Assembly (NCBI RefSeq): GCF_005239225.2 | Contig: NC_133294.1 | Location: 15,389,631 to 15,453,630, forward strand | DNA length: 64,000 bases | Reading direction: 5' to 3' | Source: Populus alba | Taxonomy: Eukaryota; Streptophyta; Magnoliopsida; Malpighiales; Salicaceae | Part shown: positions 14,101 through 26,827 of the stretch, in pieces | Position numbering within the stretch: the stretch's first letter is position 1 | Layout of the letters: each line of letters opens with the position of its first letter | The notes under the pieces: generated by a model | What the model was told of the DNA's origin: nothing | The model's database searches: none | What the model saw: the letters and a program-made list of their open reading frames with translations, nothing else | Position numbers and translations under genes: made by a program

Positions 14101-16746
14101 TGAACACATTAGTTTGATGCTACTTCTAGGAATTGATTTGAATGTAATTGTTTTTGCTTGTAGCAAGATTTTCATGTTTGATTGGTTCCCTGGCATATCA
14201 TATTGTTGACTCGCAGATTGGGAGATTGGAAGAGCAGAGAAAACAATTTCTGCTAGGTATTGTTGAGGTTCAAAAGTATTTCCGTGGTGGCCAGGCCCGT
14301 CGACATTTCCATGAACTCAAACAAGGAGTGGTGATATTACAATCATGTAATGCACATTTCCTTCTAGTTGTTTTCAGTGTCTCATCTGGGATTTTTATTA
14401 TTTGCTTTGTAGTCTTGTTATTCTCTAATTTTCTGGACATCTTTTGCTTTGCACCATACTAATACAAATTGAATTTTCTGTTTTTTGGAGTGTTTTTGGA
14501 GTGGTTATCACATGTGTTTTTGCTATATGACAACAAAATCAATTGTTTTGGCCACTCTTAGCATAGTCTGTTCCTTTGAGATGGATGGTGAGGGACCTAT
14601 TAATGATTAGGTCAGTATTTTCTGCTTAGCTTTTGATTCAGATTACTATTGAAATGCAGTCATCCATGGTGAAAACATGAGAAGGAAATACAGTCACATG
14701 ATAAAGAGGCGCACAGCTAATGCTCCTCTAGCAGTTGATGAAGTTGATGATCAGCTAGTGGCAGCTTTATATTTACAATCTGGTAAATGTTCTGTTGTTT
14801 ATTGACCAATTTTCACTTTTTTTCCTAGTAGATATAATATTCTCACCATTTGTTTCTGCAGTAATCCGTGGGTGGTTGGCTCGAAAGCAGTTCAACAGTA
14901 TGCATAAAATGAAGCAGTTAACTCATGAGAACTCAAATTCCAAAAGAAAACCGGGCAAGAAGATTTCAGAAGTGAAGGTACACATTGGTGTAATTATTAC
15001 TTTTCAACTTGATTTATTCTTCATTTTTCCCATCTGTTGAAATGTTTTGGTGGTCACTGGCTTTCCCAAATGTAACATACAGAAGTCATACATTTGGTTT
15101 TTTGTGTACACACGTGCAGTCTTAAGTGCTTGGTATGGATGGCTGGCTCATTTGGGTATAACATTGGTGAAATTATGTTTTTCGATTCCTGTTATGATGA
15201 GATTTCATGTATGCTCTGTTTACATGTGTGGCATTTAGAAGGGCCTTTTTTTCCTCTGTTTTTTTCTATGCATATCAAGCATCTCTGAAGTGTTAGGAAG
15301 TTGATTTCGGCTGCTTGTCCAGGTCATACCACAAGAGCAGGTTGACATTCAGGCTTCAATTTTAGCTGACCTCCAAAAAAGGGTTGTTAAAGCAGAAGTA
15401 ACAGTTGCACAAAAGGAGGAGGAAAATGCTGCACTGAAAGATCAATTGCAACAGAACGAGAAAAGATGGTTGGATTATGAGGCAAAGATGAAAGCAATGG
15501 AAGAGATGTGGCAAGTGCAAATGGCATCATTGCAAGTGAGTTTTCCTGTTAATAGTATACGCATAACTAAGTGCATGCATCATGTGCTTTATTGTGGTAT
15601 GTATAACAGGAGCTTAAAAAACAGTTTAAGAACTGTGGAGAAATTAATTATAAGATATGGCTTCTATATTGAACTGTTGTTGTATTTCACTAGATATGTA
15701 GACTAGGTAGTGTTAGATTGTCAATCGAAACTGGTTTGAACATGTCCTTGTCCATATTAGGCATGTTGGCTGTCCATGATGATCTGCTAAATAAGCAAGG
15801 GACTGCCAATGATCATTAGCTTTAGCTAGTTTAGTCCCACTATAGAACCATGAAAGGTTGAGGAAATGTAAACTGTATGATCACGTTCTTGAAGTGAGCT
15901 GTGTCTTCAATTTTGAAATGTTGATTGAATAACTTCGCATTGAAAACCAAGAGAAGTTGAGAAGGCTACTTCAATAAATATCTTCTGATGAATGATTCAA
16001 TGGCTGAAGTGGTAAAGTTTGTTGGTGATTGGGCTCTGGCTCAGGTCCATGTCTTCAAAGCCAGGAGTTAAGAAATTTATTTTTTTTGTATGCGAGAAGC
16101 AATTTCTTATGGTTGCTGCTGTCAAAAGCTTCAAATGCAATATCTAGAAATAAAAATGCTGATCTCTTATTAATACGTGTGCACAAAAACACACATGCCT
16201 GGCAGGCACCCATTAAAGGGTGAGACCTGCACATACCTCATTAGTCATTGCCTGACGAAATATTCTGTGAATCTGTTGCAGACGAGTCTTGCTGCAGCCA
16301 GAAAGAGTCTTGCAGCTGACAACACTGCAGGGCAACCTGGAAAACTGGATTCTTCTACATCACCTCACTATTATGATTCTGAAGATTATGTTTCTACGGA
16401 ATCTCGAACTCCTGGTGGGAACACTCCCAACGTGTTTGCGAATACCTTCCCTGATTTAAGAGCAGTGAGAGAGAATAATGGTCCTGTGCATGCAGTCAGC
16501 AATCTTACAAAGGAATTTGAGCAGCAGAAACAAAATTTTGACGACAATGTCAAAGCATTAGTTGAGGTAAGGGCTGGACAATCAGCTTCCAACATGAATC
16601 CGGATGAAGAGATTCGAAGATTGAAACTAAGGTTTGAGACATGGAAGAAAGACTACAAGGTTAGATTACGGGAGACAAAGGCAAGGCTTCACAAACTTGG
16701 GCATGGAGAAGTTGATAGAAATCGTCGGAAATGGTGGAGGAGATAG
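5155..16746 (+). CDS. ATM2: Class VIII myosin heavy chain (ATM2/VIII-B type), 24 coding exons
   Basis: Plant actin motor of class VIII. Family members work at plasmodesmata, the cell plate and endosomes. My exons: 5155-5598, 6253-6354, 6454-6597, 6700-6850, 6949-6976, 7207-7375, 7471-7534, 7659-7672, 7762-7846, 8891-8994, 9101-9239, 9796-9914, 10027-10179, 10263-10352, 11019-11096, 11223-11381, 12324-12491, 12785-12990, 13077-13212, 14217-14346, 14660-14782, 14862-14977, 15323-15535, 16282-16746. They sum to 3600 nt, in frame throughout: 1199 residues and a stop. Order: class VIII N-terminus ([17 protein letters not shown]), SH3-like region about 149-182, P-loop GESGAGKT 291-298, switch I NNNSSRFG 340-347, switch II DVYGFE 564-569, actin-binding HFIRCIKPN near 752-760, three IQ-like motifs about 864-945, coiled coil about 985-1045, basic tail ending RRKWWRR. 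The start is the first ATG in frame; codons above it are not ATG. The subclass call rests on remembered similarity to Arabidopsis ATM2. Confidence 0.96.
7659..7672 (+). other. 14-nt microexon followed by a GC-AG intron (myosin exon 8)
   Basis: The bases between acceptor 'cttgaatag' and donor 'gcaagt' encode FLLEK together with the T left over from exon 7. Skipping it would lose 14 nt and shift the frame. The following exon continues SRVVQL, the conserved motor-domain sequence after switch I, so the join is well supported. The donor begins GC and not GT, a known minor splice class. Confidence 0.9.
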
Positions 16747-17550
16747 GCACAAGAGTATAAAAATGATCCAGTTTATGATGTGATCATATTTGGTGGAGAA
16801 AGTTGAAGAGTACTCAAATCAGCAATTGAGGAGCAAACAGTGCTTCCAAGAAGCTGCCTCGTTTCCAATTCTGGACGTGTTTATATTTCGTGAGGATAGT
16901 ACAGTTGGGGAAATTGTATGCCTACCAATTTTTCTTGCTTGGTGGAAGGATTGATGGTCATGTGAATAGCTAGCTAGGTTTGTTCCAGCCTCAGTTTATT
17001 TTTTTATAGTTTAGGTTAGTTGTATATCTTATTATAATAGATGTAAGGACGAACTTGGTAGCACCGAGTGTGAAATATGGAATGAAATTGCCTCTATCGC
17101 TTCTTGCAAGTATTTTTTTTTTCCCCTTGGAAGCATCATCTAAGTCCTGTTCTACTTGCTGTCGTTGTTTTGTTCTTACAAATACAAAGTTCATGTTTGA
17201 TAGATCCATTACTTGAATCGCTCAATGAGAAACACTGTTTCCCATGTTTATTCTTCTTCTCTTGAATGCCTATCATGGCTCCCCCTCCTATTTTTGTGTC
17301 AGCGCTCCGAATATTTGATACAATGGCATAGCAGGAAGGTCTGTATAGAGCTGATGCCATGCCTCTAGGTTCATCTTGTAAAGAAAACCTTAACCCTTCA
17401 CACAACAATTTACACCGGATCACACAACAAAACAGATTGTACAATTAACCTAGGATCCCAACGATACAAAATCTTCAAATCTAGAAATACAGTTACCACG
17501 ACAATCCTTGCAAGATCTTTCCATTGGAATCCGAGAAAGTAAATGTTAAT
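16747..17550. other. Convergent 3' ends of the myosin and LHCB3 genes
   Basis: The two stop codons face each other about 800 bp apart. The stretch should hold both 3' UTRs. Small open frames here on the minus strand carry no recognised domain. No separate gene is supported. Confidence 0.6.
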
Positions 17551-18640
<1,090 letters not shown>

Positions 18641-18746
18641 TGTCTTCCAGATAATCCTTACTGTTTTTCGCTGGGTTAGAACTTATTGATGTCTCTTGAA
18701 GAGTAGAAAATTGTAGTCTGGAAGTGTGTAGAAAGGAAGAGTTAAG

Positions 18747-18847
18747 CTTATATGTGAAGGAAAGCAAGAGAATCAGAAGAACGAGTGGCTAAGAATACAA
18801 GAGAGACAAGTGGTGGTGGGGATCTTTGAGCTTTAAATCAACCAATG
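18747..18847 (-). promoter_or_regulatory. LHCB3 core promoter: TATA and CCAAT motifs
   Basis: Reading the minus strand, 'catataag' at 18747-18754 is a plausible TATA box 107 bases above the ATG. A CCAAT motif (forward at 18842-18846) lies about 90 bases further upstream. These are consistent with a light-harvesting gene promoter. No clear G-box was found. Confidence 0.5.
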
Positions 18848-19049
18848 AGGAGGCTGCAAAGGATTTTGAAGTTTCTCGAACTAATCTCCTTCTATCGTCA
18901 TATTATCTTGTATGTTCTTCAGATAGTTTTGTTAATTTTTGGCCATGAAAAATCTTTTGCAACATTGCAACTACAATTCCTAGGTCGCATGGTCGCCATG
19001 CCCTGTTTGGAATTTTGATCCTATTAAAAGCTTGGGCTACTGGGTTTTA

Positions 19050-21300
19050 AGTTGTTTGATAAGTTATTATATCAATTCAGAATTATTTTTATTTTAAATA
19101 ATATTATTTTAGTTTTTTATTTTATTTTTTTAGTTTGATGAAAGTTTTTTTAACCATTTGAACTTAGATTTATAAGAGTTTGAACTTCATGATGTGAATT
19201 ACAAGTTTGATGGGTTGATTTAAGTTTTTTTATTTTCTTTTCCTTTTCTTATTAATATTTTTTAAATTCATCTATCAATATTGAATTGATTGAAAATTAT
19301 GCTTTTTGATTGTTTTGGTTTGATTTTTATAAGGTTATCCTTATATCATGACTCGGGTTACAAGTTTGGCTAGTTAACCAGGGTTAACTTGAATTGTTTT
19401 TTATGTTTTTTTTTTAATTGATTTTTTTTTTAATTTCATCTTTCAACATTGAATTGATTAAGAATTGAGTTATATAATTTATTTTAATTTTTTTTATTAG
19501 GTTATTCAAGTCTCATGTCTCATGTCTCAAATCATGGTTTGACTTGTGAATCCGGGTTGACCAAAATTATTTTTTGTTTTTTTTTAATTGATTTTTTTTT
19601 AATTTTATCCTTTAACATTAGGTTTATTAGAAATTAAGTTTTATAATTTGTTTTGATTTATTTTTATGGGGTTATTATAGTCTTATGACCTGGCATGTAG
19701 ATTAACTCAAGTTAATCCGAATTGTTTCAATATGTTTTTATCTTTATATTTATAAGAAAATCTCATCTTGAATGTTTATTTTGAGTCAAATTATATTTTT
19801 ATTGGTCATCTATATTGCTTTCAGACACACCAAGTTAAACGAGTCACGTTAGAATCATTCACACATGATTTTAATTTTATTTCTACTAGTAAAAAAACAT
19901 TAACTACTTTTAGATTTTTTTCTCATGTTAAAAAGAAAAATATGGTCTAACCTGCAATGTAGCACATACCATAGATCTAGTAATATATACTAAAAGAGTT
20001 TAGATTTTCACTGTAACAATTAATAGTGAAAAACCAATCACTTTTTCACTTTGATCCTTCAAAAATTTTAAGATTTTTTTTTTAATTCAAAATTTTCTTT
20101 TTAACTTCATCCCCCAACATTAATTTTACTAGGTATAGAGTTTTATAATTTGTTTCAGTTTTTTTCTATAGAGTTATTTTGATCTTATGACTCATGTTAT
20201 GAGTTTTGCAGGTTAGCCGTGTTGACTTGGGTCAATTTATTTGTCTATTTTTTAATATTTTTTTTCAATTTTATCTTTTAACATTAAGTTGATTAAGAAT
20301 CAAACTTTATAATTTTTTTCGATTAGCTTTGTATGGAGTTATCTCGATTTCATGATCTAGATCACAAGTTTTACGAGTTAATTGTGTTGATTCGGGTAAT
20401 TTTTTGGTCCATTTTTTTAATTATTATTTTTTCAATTTCATCTTTCAACATTGAATTGATTGGTAATCATACTTTACAATCTTTTTTTATTTTTTTTTAT
20501 GGAGTTATTTTAGTTTTATGACTTGAGTTGTAAGTTTTGCAGATTAGTTGTCTTAATTCGAATCATTTTTTTGTCCACTTTTTTATTTTATTTTTTTCAA
20601 TTTCATCCTTTAACATTACTTTATAATATTTTTTGATTCACTTTCTAAGGAATTATTCTGATATTCTAACCCAGGTTTTGCAAGTTAGGTTAACTCAGGT
20701 TGATTCAGATTTTATTTTTTTATTTAAACTTTTAAAATTGAGTTGATTGGAAATTAAAATTTATAATTTAATTATTTTATTTTTATGAAATTATCAAGGT
20801 CTTATGACCAGAGTCATGAGTTAAGTTAGTTAACTCAAGGTTTTTTTAGTTGGTTTTTTTTTTAAAAAAATCTAATTCTTAAATACTAGATTGATTGAGA
20901 ATTAAGTTTCATAATTTATTTTACTTTGTATTTTAAGAGGTTATCCCAGTCTTATGACCTGGGTCATGGGTTTGGTTGGTTGATTCAAGTATTTTTTTGT
21001 GTTTTTTTTTTTTTTAATTTCACATTTCAACATTGAGTTGATTGAGAGTTGACTTTTATAATCTGTTTCAATTTTCTTTAAAAGAGGTTATCATGATTTT
21101 ATAATCTATGTTTGATAGGTTAACTTGAGTTGATTGAATTATTTTTTTAGTTTAATTTTATTTTTAATTTTATTATTCGTTGATTGAGAATTGAGTTTAA
21201 TAAAAAAAAATTATTTATTTTCTATAGGGTTATCAAGGTTTTATAATCTAAATGATAGATTTGATAAGTCAACTTAAATTGATTCAAGCAATCTAAAATA
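19050..21300 (+). repeat. Diverged tandem array, about 11 monomers of roughly 145-180 bp
   Basis: Each monomer has a T-rich part ('ttttttaattgatttttttt'), a segment like 'catctttcaacattgaattg', then 'attgagaattaag', a 'ttatgggg(t)tatc' link and a GC-richer core like 'cttatgacctgggtcatgg' followed by 'ggttaactcaggttgatt'. Cores are visible near 19347, 19503, 19683, 20185, 20349, 20514, 20660, 20800, 20953, 21095 and 21238. About 19750-20040 does not fit the pattern. Monomers have diverged strongly from one another, so the array is old. A reverse-oriented relative lies at 29.6-30.1 kb and fragments at about 36.2-36.5 and 59.2-59.4 kb. I have seen this family commonly in poplar sequence. Confidence 0.75.
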
Positions 21301-21642
21301 TTATCGTTTCAATATTTTAAAAAAAATTCCATCAAATTTAAAAAATGATAATACTATTAAATTTATCATTTTCTTTCTGTTAATTTTTTTTCATTCTTAA
21401 AAACCAACTTTCTATCCTCCCTAATCCATATCAAACATGGTGATAAAGGATAGAAGAGGGAGGGAAAAAAACATTTTAGAGAAAGGAGGAAGAACAGTAT
21501 TGCGAAAAGTTCAAAACATCCTACGATGAAGATTCTTTCTAATTCGTATGCTATCAATGTCACCTGATTAGTCCTTCATGTTACAAAAGAAACCAGCGCG
21601 AGAGGATAGCTTTTATTCCTCCACTTCAATATTTCAAAATTT

Positions 21643-21763
21643 CCCAACGGTCGAATTACTTGCCCCGTAAAAACCAGACTTATTACCTTCCCCCCTCCCT
21701 CACATAGCAGATCTCGACCGTTAAATTTCGGTATACCCCAACTAGTACATCAATCCAACGGTG
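21643..21763 (+). promoter_or_regulatory. Cluster of three MSA-type (AACGG) M-phase promoter cores
   Basis: The mitosis-specific activator consensus YCYAACGGYY, bound by three-repeat MYB (MYB3R) factors, is matched exactly by CCCAACGGTC at 21643-21652. It is matched with one mismatch by TCCAACGGTG at 21754-21763, and with one mismatch on the minus strand by TTTAACGGTC (21716-21725). All three lie 240-360 bp above the ATG of the gene at 22001, where they occur in G2/M-expressed plant genes. Function is inferred from the motifs alone. Confidence 0.55.
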
Positions 21764-22000
21764 TATGACTCACTCAAGCAGAGATCAAAGCACCTGTCTT
21801 GTCACGTAAAATAAAAACACAGTCGTTTTAAGGCTGTCCACAATGGGAATTTTGTTAAAAAACAAAAAAGTGGAGAGAGAGAAGCCGATTAGACTGGAAA
21901 TGGAGAGTTTGGGTTCTTTTCAAGAATTCAATAAAGAAACACGAACACTGTGATTTTTTCTTTGAAGAGCTCTTCTTCATCACTTAAAAAGAATCCGTAA

Positions 22001-24411
22001 ATGTCTCTTGTAAATAATGCCAAGGATCACTGGGCATTTCTGGTAAAATCTCTCCTCCTATTTTCTAAGGGATTTTTATGGGGTTTACGAGTCTTTTTCT
22101 TCTCTTTGACTTCTTGGTTTTTTTGAGCATCTTTGGATAGGTACTTAAGTTTTTTTGGATTATGAAATGGGTTGTTTTTGTTTGTTGATCTTATCACATA
22201 ATTTAGCAGGGTTATGTGTGTAGTTGATTAGGGGTTATCTATTTTTAACAGGTTTTGATTGAAATTTTGAGTTTTTTTTGGCCCTTGAATTTGGTATCTT
22301 TGTAGTATCTCTGATAATGATATAGCAGATCTTTTATTTCTTGTATGTTTTTAATCTTGGAACTTCATTTTCATTTTTAAGTGGATTTTTTTTTTTCAAT
22401 TTGATTTCTAGTGTGTGTGTGTAATGTTGATTTTGGACTTAGCTGACTCAACTGAATTGATTTGAGTATAATTTAGCGCAAACAATTACAGTTATTTAGT
22501 GTTTTCCCATCATCGGAGTATCTTGGATTATATGGTTCGGAATTAAAATTATTGGATTTCTTTTCAGAATTTTTGGGCTCAGTTGATGCGAGTTTCTTTT
22601 CATTTTCACATTGTTTAATAGCCGCGACTGTTTGTTTGCTAATGGTGGAGTTCATAATTTATCTGGATTTTAATGCATTCTTTTGGTGCGCTTTTTTATT
22701 TATTATTTTGTTATGCTTGTTGATCAACGTTTAGGAAGAAATTGAAGCACCAATGTGGGTGGATTTCACAGTAGAAGAAAAGTCTAACTACCAAGATGTG
22801 TGAGTTCCTCACTTCCTCTCTATGTTGTGAACTACCATTAGAATTCCATGTTTTTTCAGAATTCGGTAAGAGAAATTCTGCATTTGTGATACCAATACGT
22901 TTCTTTTTTCCACATTGCAGAGATGATAAGTGGTTTCATACTAGCCATCCGTAAGCATCTTTATCCTCTGAGTTATATTTCTTTTTTCCATATTTAGCAG
23001 TGGGTTTTTGTTTGTGAAAATCTAAATTACAATAGTGATGTTCATTAACAACTAAAACAATATGATTACAGGTTCCACCAGTGTACTTCTCTCCGGTTAA
23101 AAGCTGCGTTTGCTCATTCTAGTGAGAGGAGTATGTCTTCAGATTTTGAGTTTAAGGGATCATCTTCCCCGAATATTCCATCCTCTGTCTCAAGATCAAG
23201 GGGAAAACATTATGCAGGCAAGAAATGGGGAGGAGGTGAATGTGATCTTTCAATGAATAAGAAGCATCCAGTTAAGGTGTTAAATGATAAGTCTTCAAGG
23301 GTGAATTCAGAACCCAGTGATGAAATAAAACCCAAGCTAAGCTTTGCAAGTTCTAAAGGAACTTCTAGGTCAAAATTAAGTATGGTTTCTGGGAAGAGCT
23401 TCACTGGAAATGCTAAGGAAACTGATTTAAAAGCTAAATCCGGTCAAGGTGGTGGTGAAAGTAGTTTGAATTCTGGGATGGCTATGGTAAGTGATAGCAA
23501 TACAAGTACTGTTACATTTGGGAGTGATCATCAAGCACGGCAAGGGAACATGGAAGTATTAAGTCGAGGATTTGATCACACAAGTGGGCTTCTGTCAGCT
23601 GTGAGGAATGGTCTTAGGAAAAGCTTTGTTACAAGAAAAGCATCAAGGGTGGAGATTAATGATGAGAATAAACAATTAAGAGATCGCAAGTCTTCATCCA
23701 GCAAATCTAGTGTTGGATCGTCTTTGAACCCTGGTTATGATGTCAAGAGCTCAACACTTACATTGATGAGGAACAAAGAACAAACTCCAGATAGCAGAAA
23801 TGTGGCAAGGATAACTGAAGCAGCAAGGAAGAAAACAAAAGATTCTAACGTGTCCAAGACATCTGATGTTCGAGTTAAGGAGAAGGTCTTTAATTCTAGA
23901 AAGGGAGCTATAAGTAATGTCTCAAAATCAGCTCCCCAAGAAGCTCTGAGATCAAAGGTTAGAATTAGAATCTGTACAAATTCAAGATATGTTGGTTACA
24001 AAATTTTTTTCTAAGCACATAAACTTTTGGATATTCGACAAATTATGTCTAAAATAATTTATTACATTCTATCTTAACACAGCAATAGATTGCCAAGATG
24101 AGTGATACTTTTTGTAGAATTTTTCATACATGAAATCATAATGACGGGACAAGTTGAAATTGTTCTAAAATTCACAGGTTCAGAAGCAGACCCTCCGTGT
24201 AACAGCATTGGCCGAACATAGAGGTAACAAGCAACACTCGTTGCCTGGTACTGCAAAATCTAGGGAGAAGGTAAGAGTTAGTAGGCTCAACAAAATGGTC
24301 GCCCCTGGAAAAGAGAACGTGACAGGAAAAATGTCCTTGAGCCAAAACTGCAGCAGCAGAGGGACTAAACTGAATGTGCCACAAAAGGGTGACAAAACGG
24401 TGTTAGTTTGA
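22001..24411 (+). CDS. Basic Ser/Lys-rich protein of unknown function with a KEN box, 5 exons
   Basis: I do not recognise the family. Exons 22001-22042, 22735-22799, 22921-22950, 23072-23957 and 24178-24411 join in frame at GT-AG sites to 418 residues. Exon 3 is only 30 nt. The first 60 or so residues are the most gene-like: acidic EEIEAPMWVDFTVEEKSNY, then DDKWFHTSHPFHQC. The rest is strongly basic, rich in Ser, Lys, Arg and Asn, and looks disordered. A KEN box (APGKENVTG, residues 386-388) lies near the C-terminus; this is the recognition motif for destruction by the anaphase-promoting complex. No membrane segment or catalytic motif was seen. With MSA elements upstream, a cell-cycle or microtubule-linked role is plausible but inferred. 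The ATG chosen opens exon 1 and begins MSLVNNAKDHW. Confidence 0.82.
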
Positions 24412-26820
24412 CAAAAGGTACAATTTGTTGATCATCAATTTTCTGTCCTCAACTTTGATTTTTTTTTTTCCCTGAAAATTGCTTAGTTGTCTACGGACAT
24501 ATGAGGTTCTTCAGCAATTTATGAGGACAAAGTTCAATAGTAGACAACCCATTAAAAGAGGTCTGAAATGATTAGCATTCTGGTAATGAGAATTTTACGG
24601 GAGCTTCTCTGTTATGTAAAGCATCTTGATTTATTTGTAAAAGCCTTTTTTCTTATACTCCATGGGAGCAGTCTGATGCTCTCTCCTCTAAAGTTGTCTT
24701 TGGATTTCAAGCACAAGTAGGGAAGAATACGAAATTCTGAATTGTATGCTGGGTTTGGACTGATAATTGTGTACGATGTGGAGTTTTTCATTGTTTCTTA
24801 AAACTTGTTGCAATCTAATCAAATTTTTTAATTGATTATTAGGGGGTAATTGTTGCTTGCAAAGGTAGTGCCAGTGTCCAATTTTAGCTTGCAAAGTTAG
24901 TTGCCAGTGTCACTGGCAGGCATGAGAATGGTGCTGGACACCATTCTTTTATTCCTTTTCCTCCTCTAACCCCTCATGACCTTTTAAAAGAACATAGTAA
25001 CACTTGAGGCTGGCAGCACCCTAAGCTGCTCATGAATGTGGTAACAATTGAAAATCAAAATTTACTCATTCAGCTGTAAATTCCAATCTTATGCTATTGA
25101 GTTTGTTGATGGAATTTCTTTCTCAGAGAGGATTTCTTATTGGAATTGCATGCAGAGCTTTTAGTCCTTTAGTTCTATTTCGCAAGCGGTAAGTGTGTCT
25201 TTCTGTCTGAATGGAATGGAATGTCTTTAAACAAGAACCGATGCAACATCCCTTTGATGATGTCTCTGTTGGATGCGTGTCATTTTTGTGGCTCTCTTTT
25301 GATTATTATTTTTTTGGTACTATATGCAATAGTTTTATACAATCTGATTTTTCAACAAACTATCTAGCAGGGAAAAATCAGCAGCCAGGGCAAGGGCATC
25401 CAACAAATGCGATTCGGAGGGTCTACCTTCGATAAACAAGCATTGCAGGACAGTTTTTGTTTGTACATATATTGCTAACGTAGTCTCATTAACATAGAAA
25501 CGTGGAATTTCATTCAAGCTTACCAGATTCAGAGGCAAATTTTGTTATCATGCCTTTTCCACTGACCATGCCTGTGGCTTTCTTTCGTAAAAGTGCTCTT
25601 TTATCTCAGGCTTTGTTATTTGAGCATTTACGAATTGGTGGTCTCTCTTCCTTGCTTCAATTTATCTAACAAGCATGGAAATTATAGGTCATGTTGACAA
25701 TGTGATATCCAGTTTTTTGACACCTGCGTCAATCAAATTGATTTTTATTATACGAATTGATGGTGTTATCTTGCAGTTTAATATATGGTGATTAGCCGCA
25801 TTTTTTTAGCAAATAACTCTTTTAACAGGATTTGAACTTCTGAAATCCACCAAGCTGTGTCATTACAGTAATCTTGCAATTAAATCTAGTAACCCCTCTA
25901 TTTCTAACATAAATTTGGAACGCACCAAGCTGTGTCCAAAGTTCTACGTTTTGGGGTATTATCAGGAGAACATTCTGTGCATAAAGTTCACCTCTCTTGC
26001 TCCTGCAAAGAAAATTAAGCCAGCAACCCCAAAAAATAAAATTTCAATAAGATTGGAAAGAAAACCTGATTAGGAGAATTCCGTAATGGTTTTTCAATCC
26101 ATCAGTGTTTACTGCTGTTATTTTCCCAGAGCCCTTCATCATATCACATGTTTCATCCTCGTACAATATTTTCTGTTTCTTAGGTATGTTGTTTTAGACT
26201 ACAGTGTTTTGCTGAATGGTTCTTGATAGTGTATTATTGCTACATCCTTTCCAGATTATCACCGGGCACTCATGTTTCCATTTTTGGCTTTAGGCAAAAT
26301 GTTCAGAGACCATGAAACTGTTGCTACAAAGAAAGTTCTTCAAGATAAGAGGCATAAGAACCGTGAGTTGCAAACCACTCGAATGTTGTCTCTTCAAGGC
26401 ATTATCTTAATCTGGTTTTTGAGTACGTTCCTGAATCTATTCAATTGAAATGGGTTTTACAATGGGCTTCCAGCCCATGAAGATTGAAAGGAAAAGACTG
26501 CTGAGCTTCTATTTAATGGACTGTGATCCAAGTCCAATTCCACATTCATTTTCAGTCCAATTATATTTGGGCTTCGCATATATTCTGGTCTCAAATTAGA
26601 ACATGTTTCGAGAATCTGTTTCAGGTGCCACTGTTCCAACATATGGATGATAGAACTTTTGTGGCCGTGTAATGTCTCTCATTTTCACAAAGGGAGAAAT
26701 TGCAAGTTGCTGTTATGATCCAGAGCCATGACTCAAATTTGAGGGTCTAAATTTATTATATGATAAACGTTTTAGCATTCACTTGGCACGATTAGATGTG
26801 AAAATCCTGTATACTAACCA
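24412..26820. other. 3' UTR and intergenic region; no supported gene
   Basis: The first few hundred bases are probably the 3' UTR of the preceding gene. The rest has no open frame of substance and no recognised domain. The phrase 'caccaagctgtgt' occurs twice (near 25847 and 25924). Confidence 0.45.
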
Positions 26821-26827
26821 ATTGAGA

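Noticed and set aside
17136..17444. 102-codon minus-strand frame below LHCB3
   Set aside because: Lies in the 3' UTR region of LHCB3, with no family resemblance.
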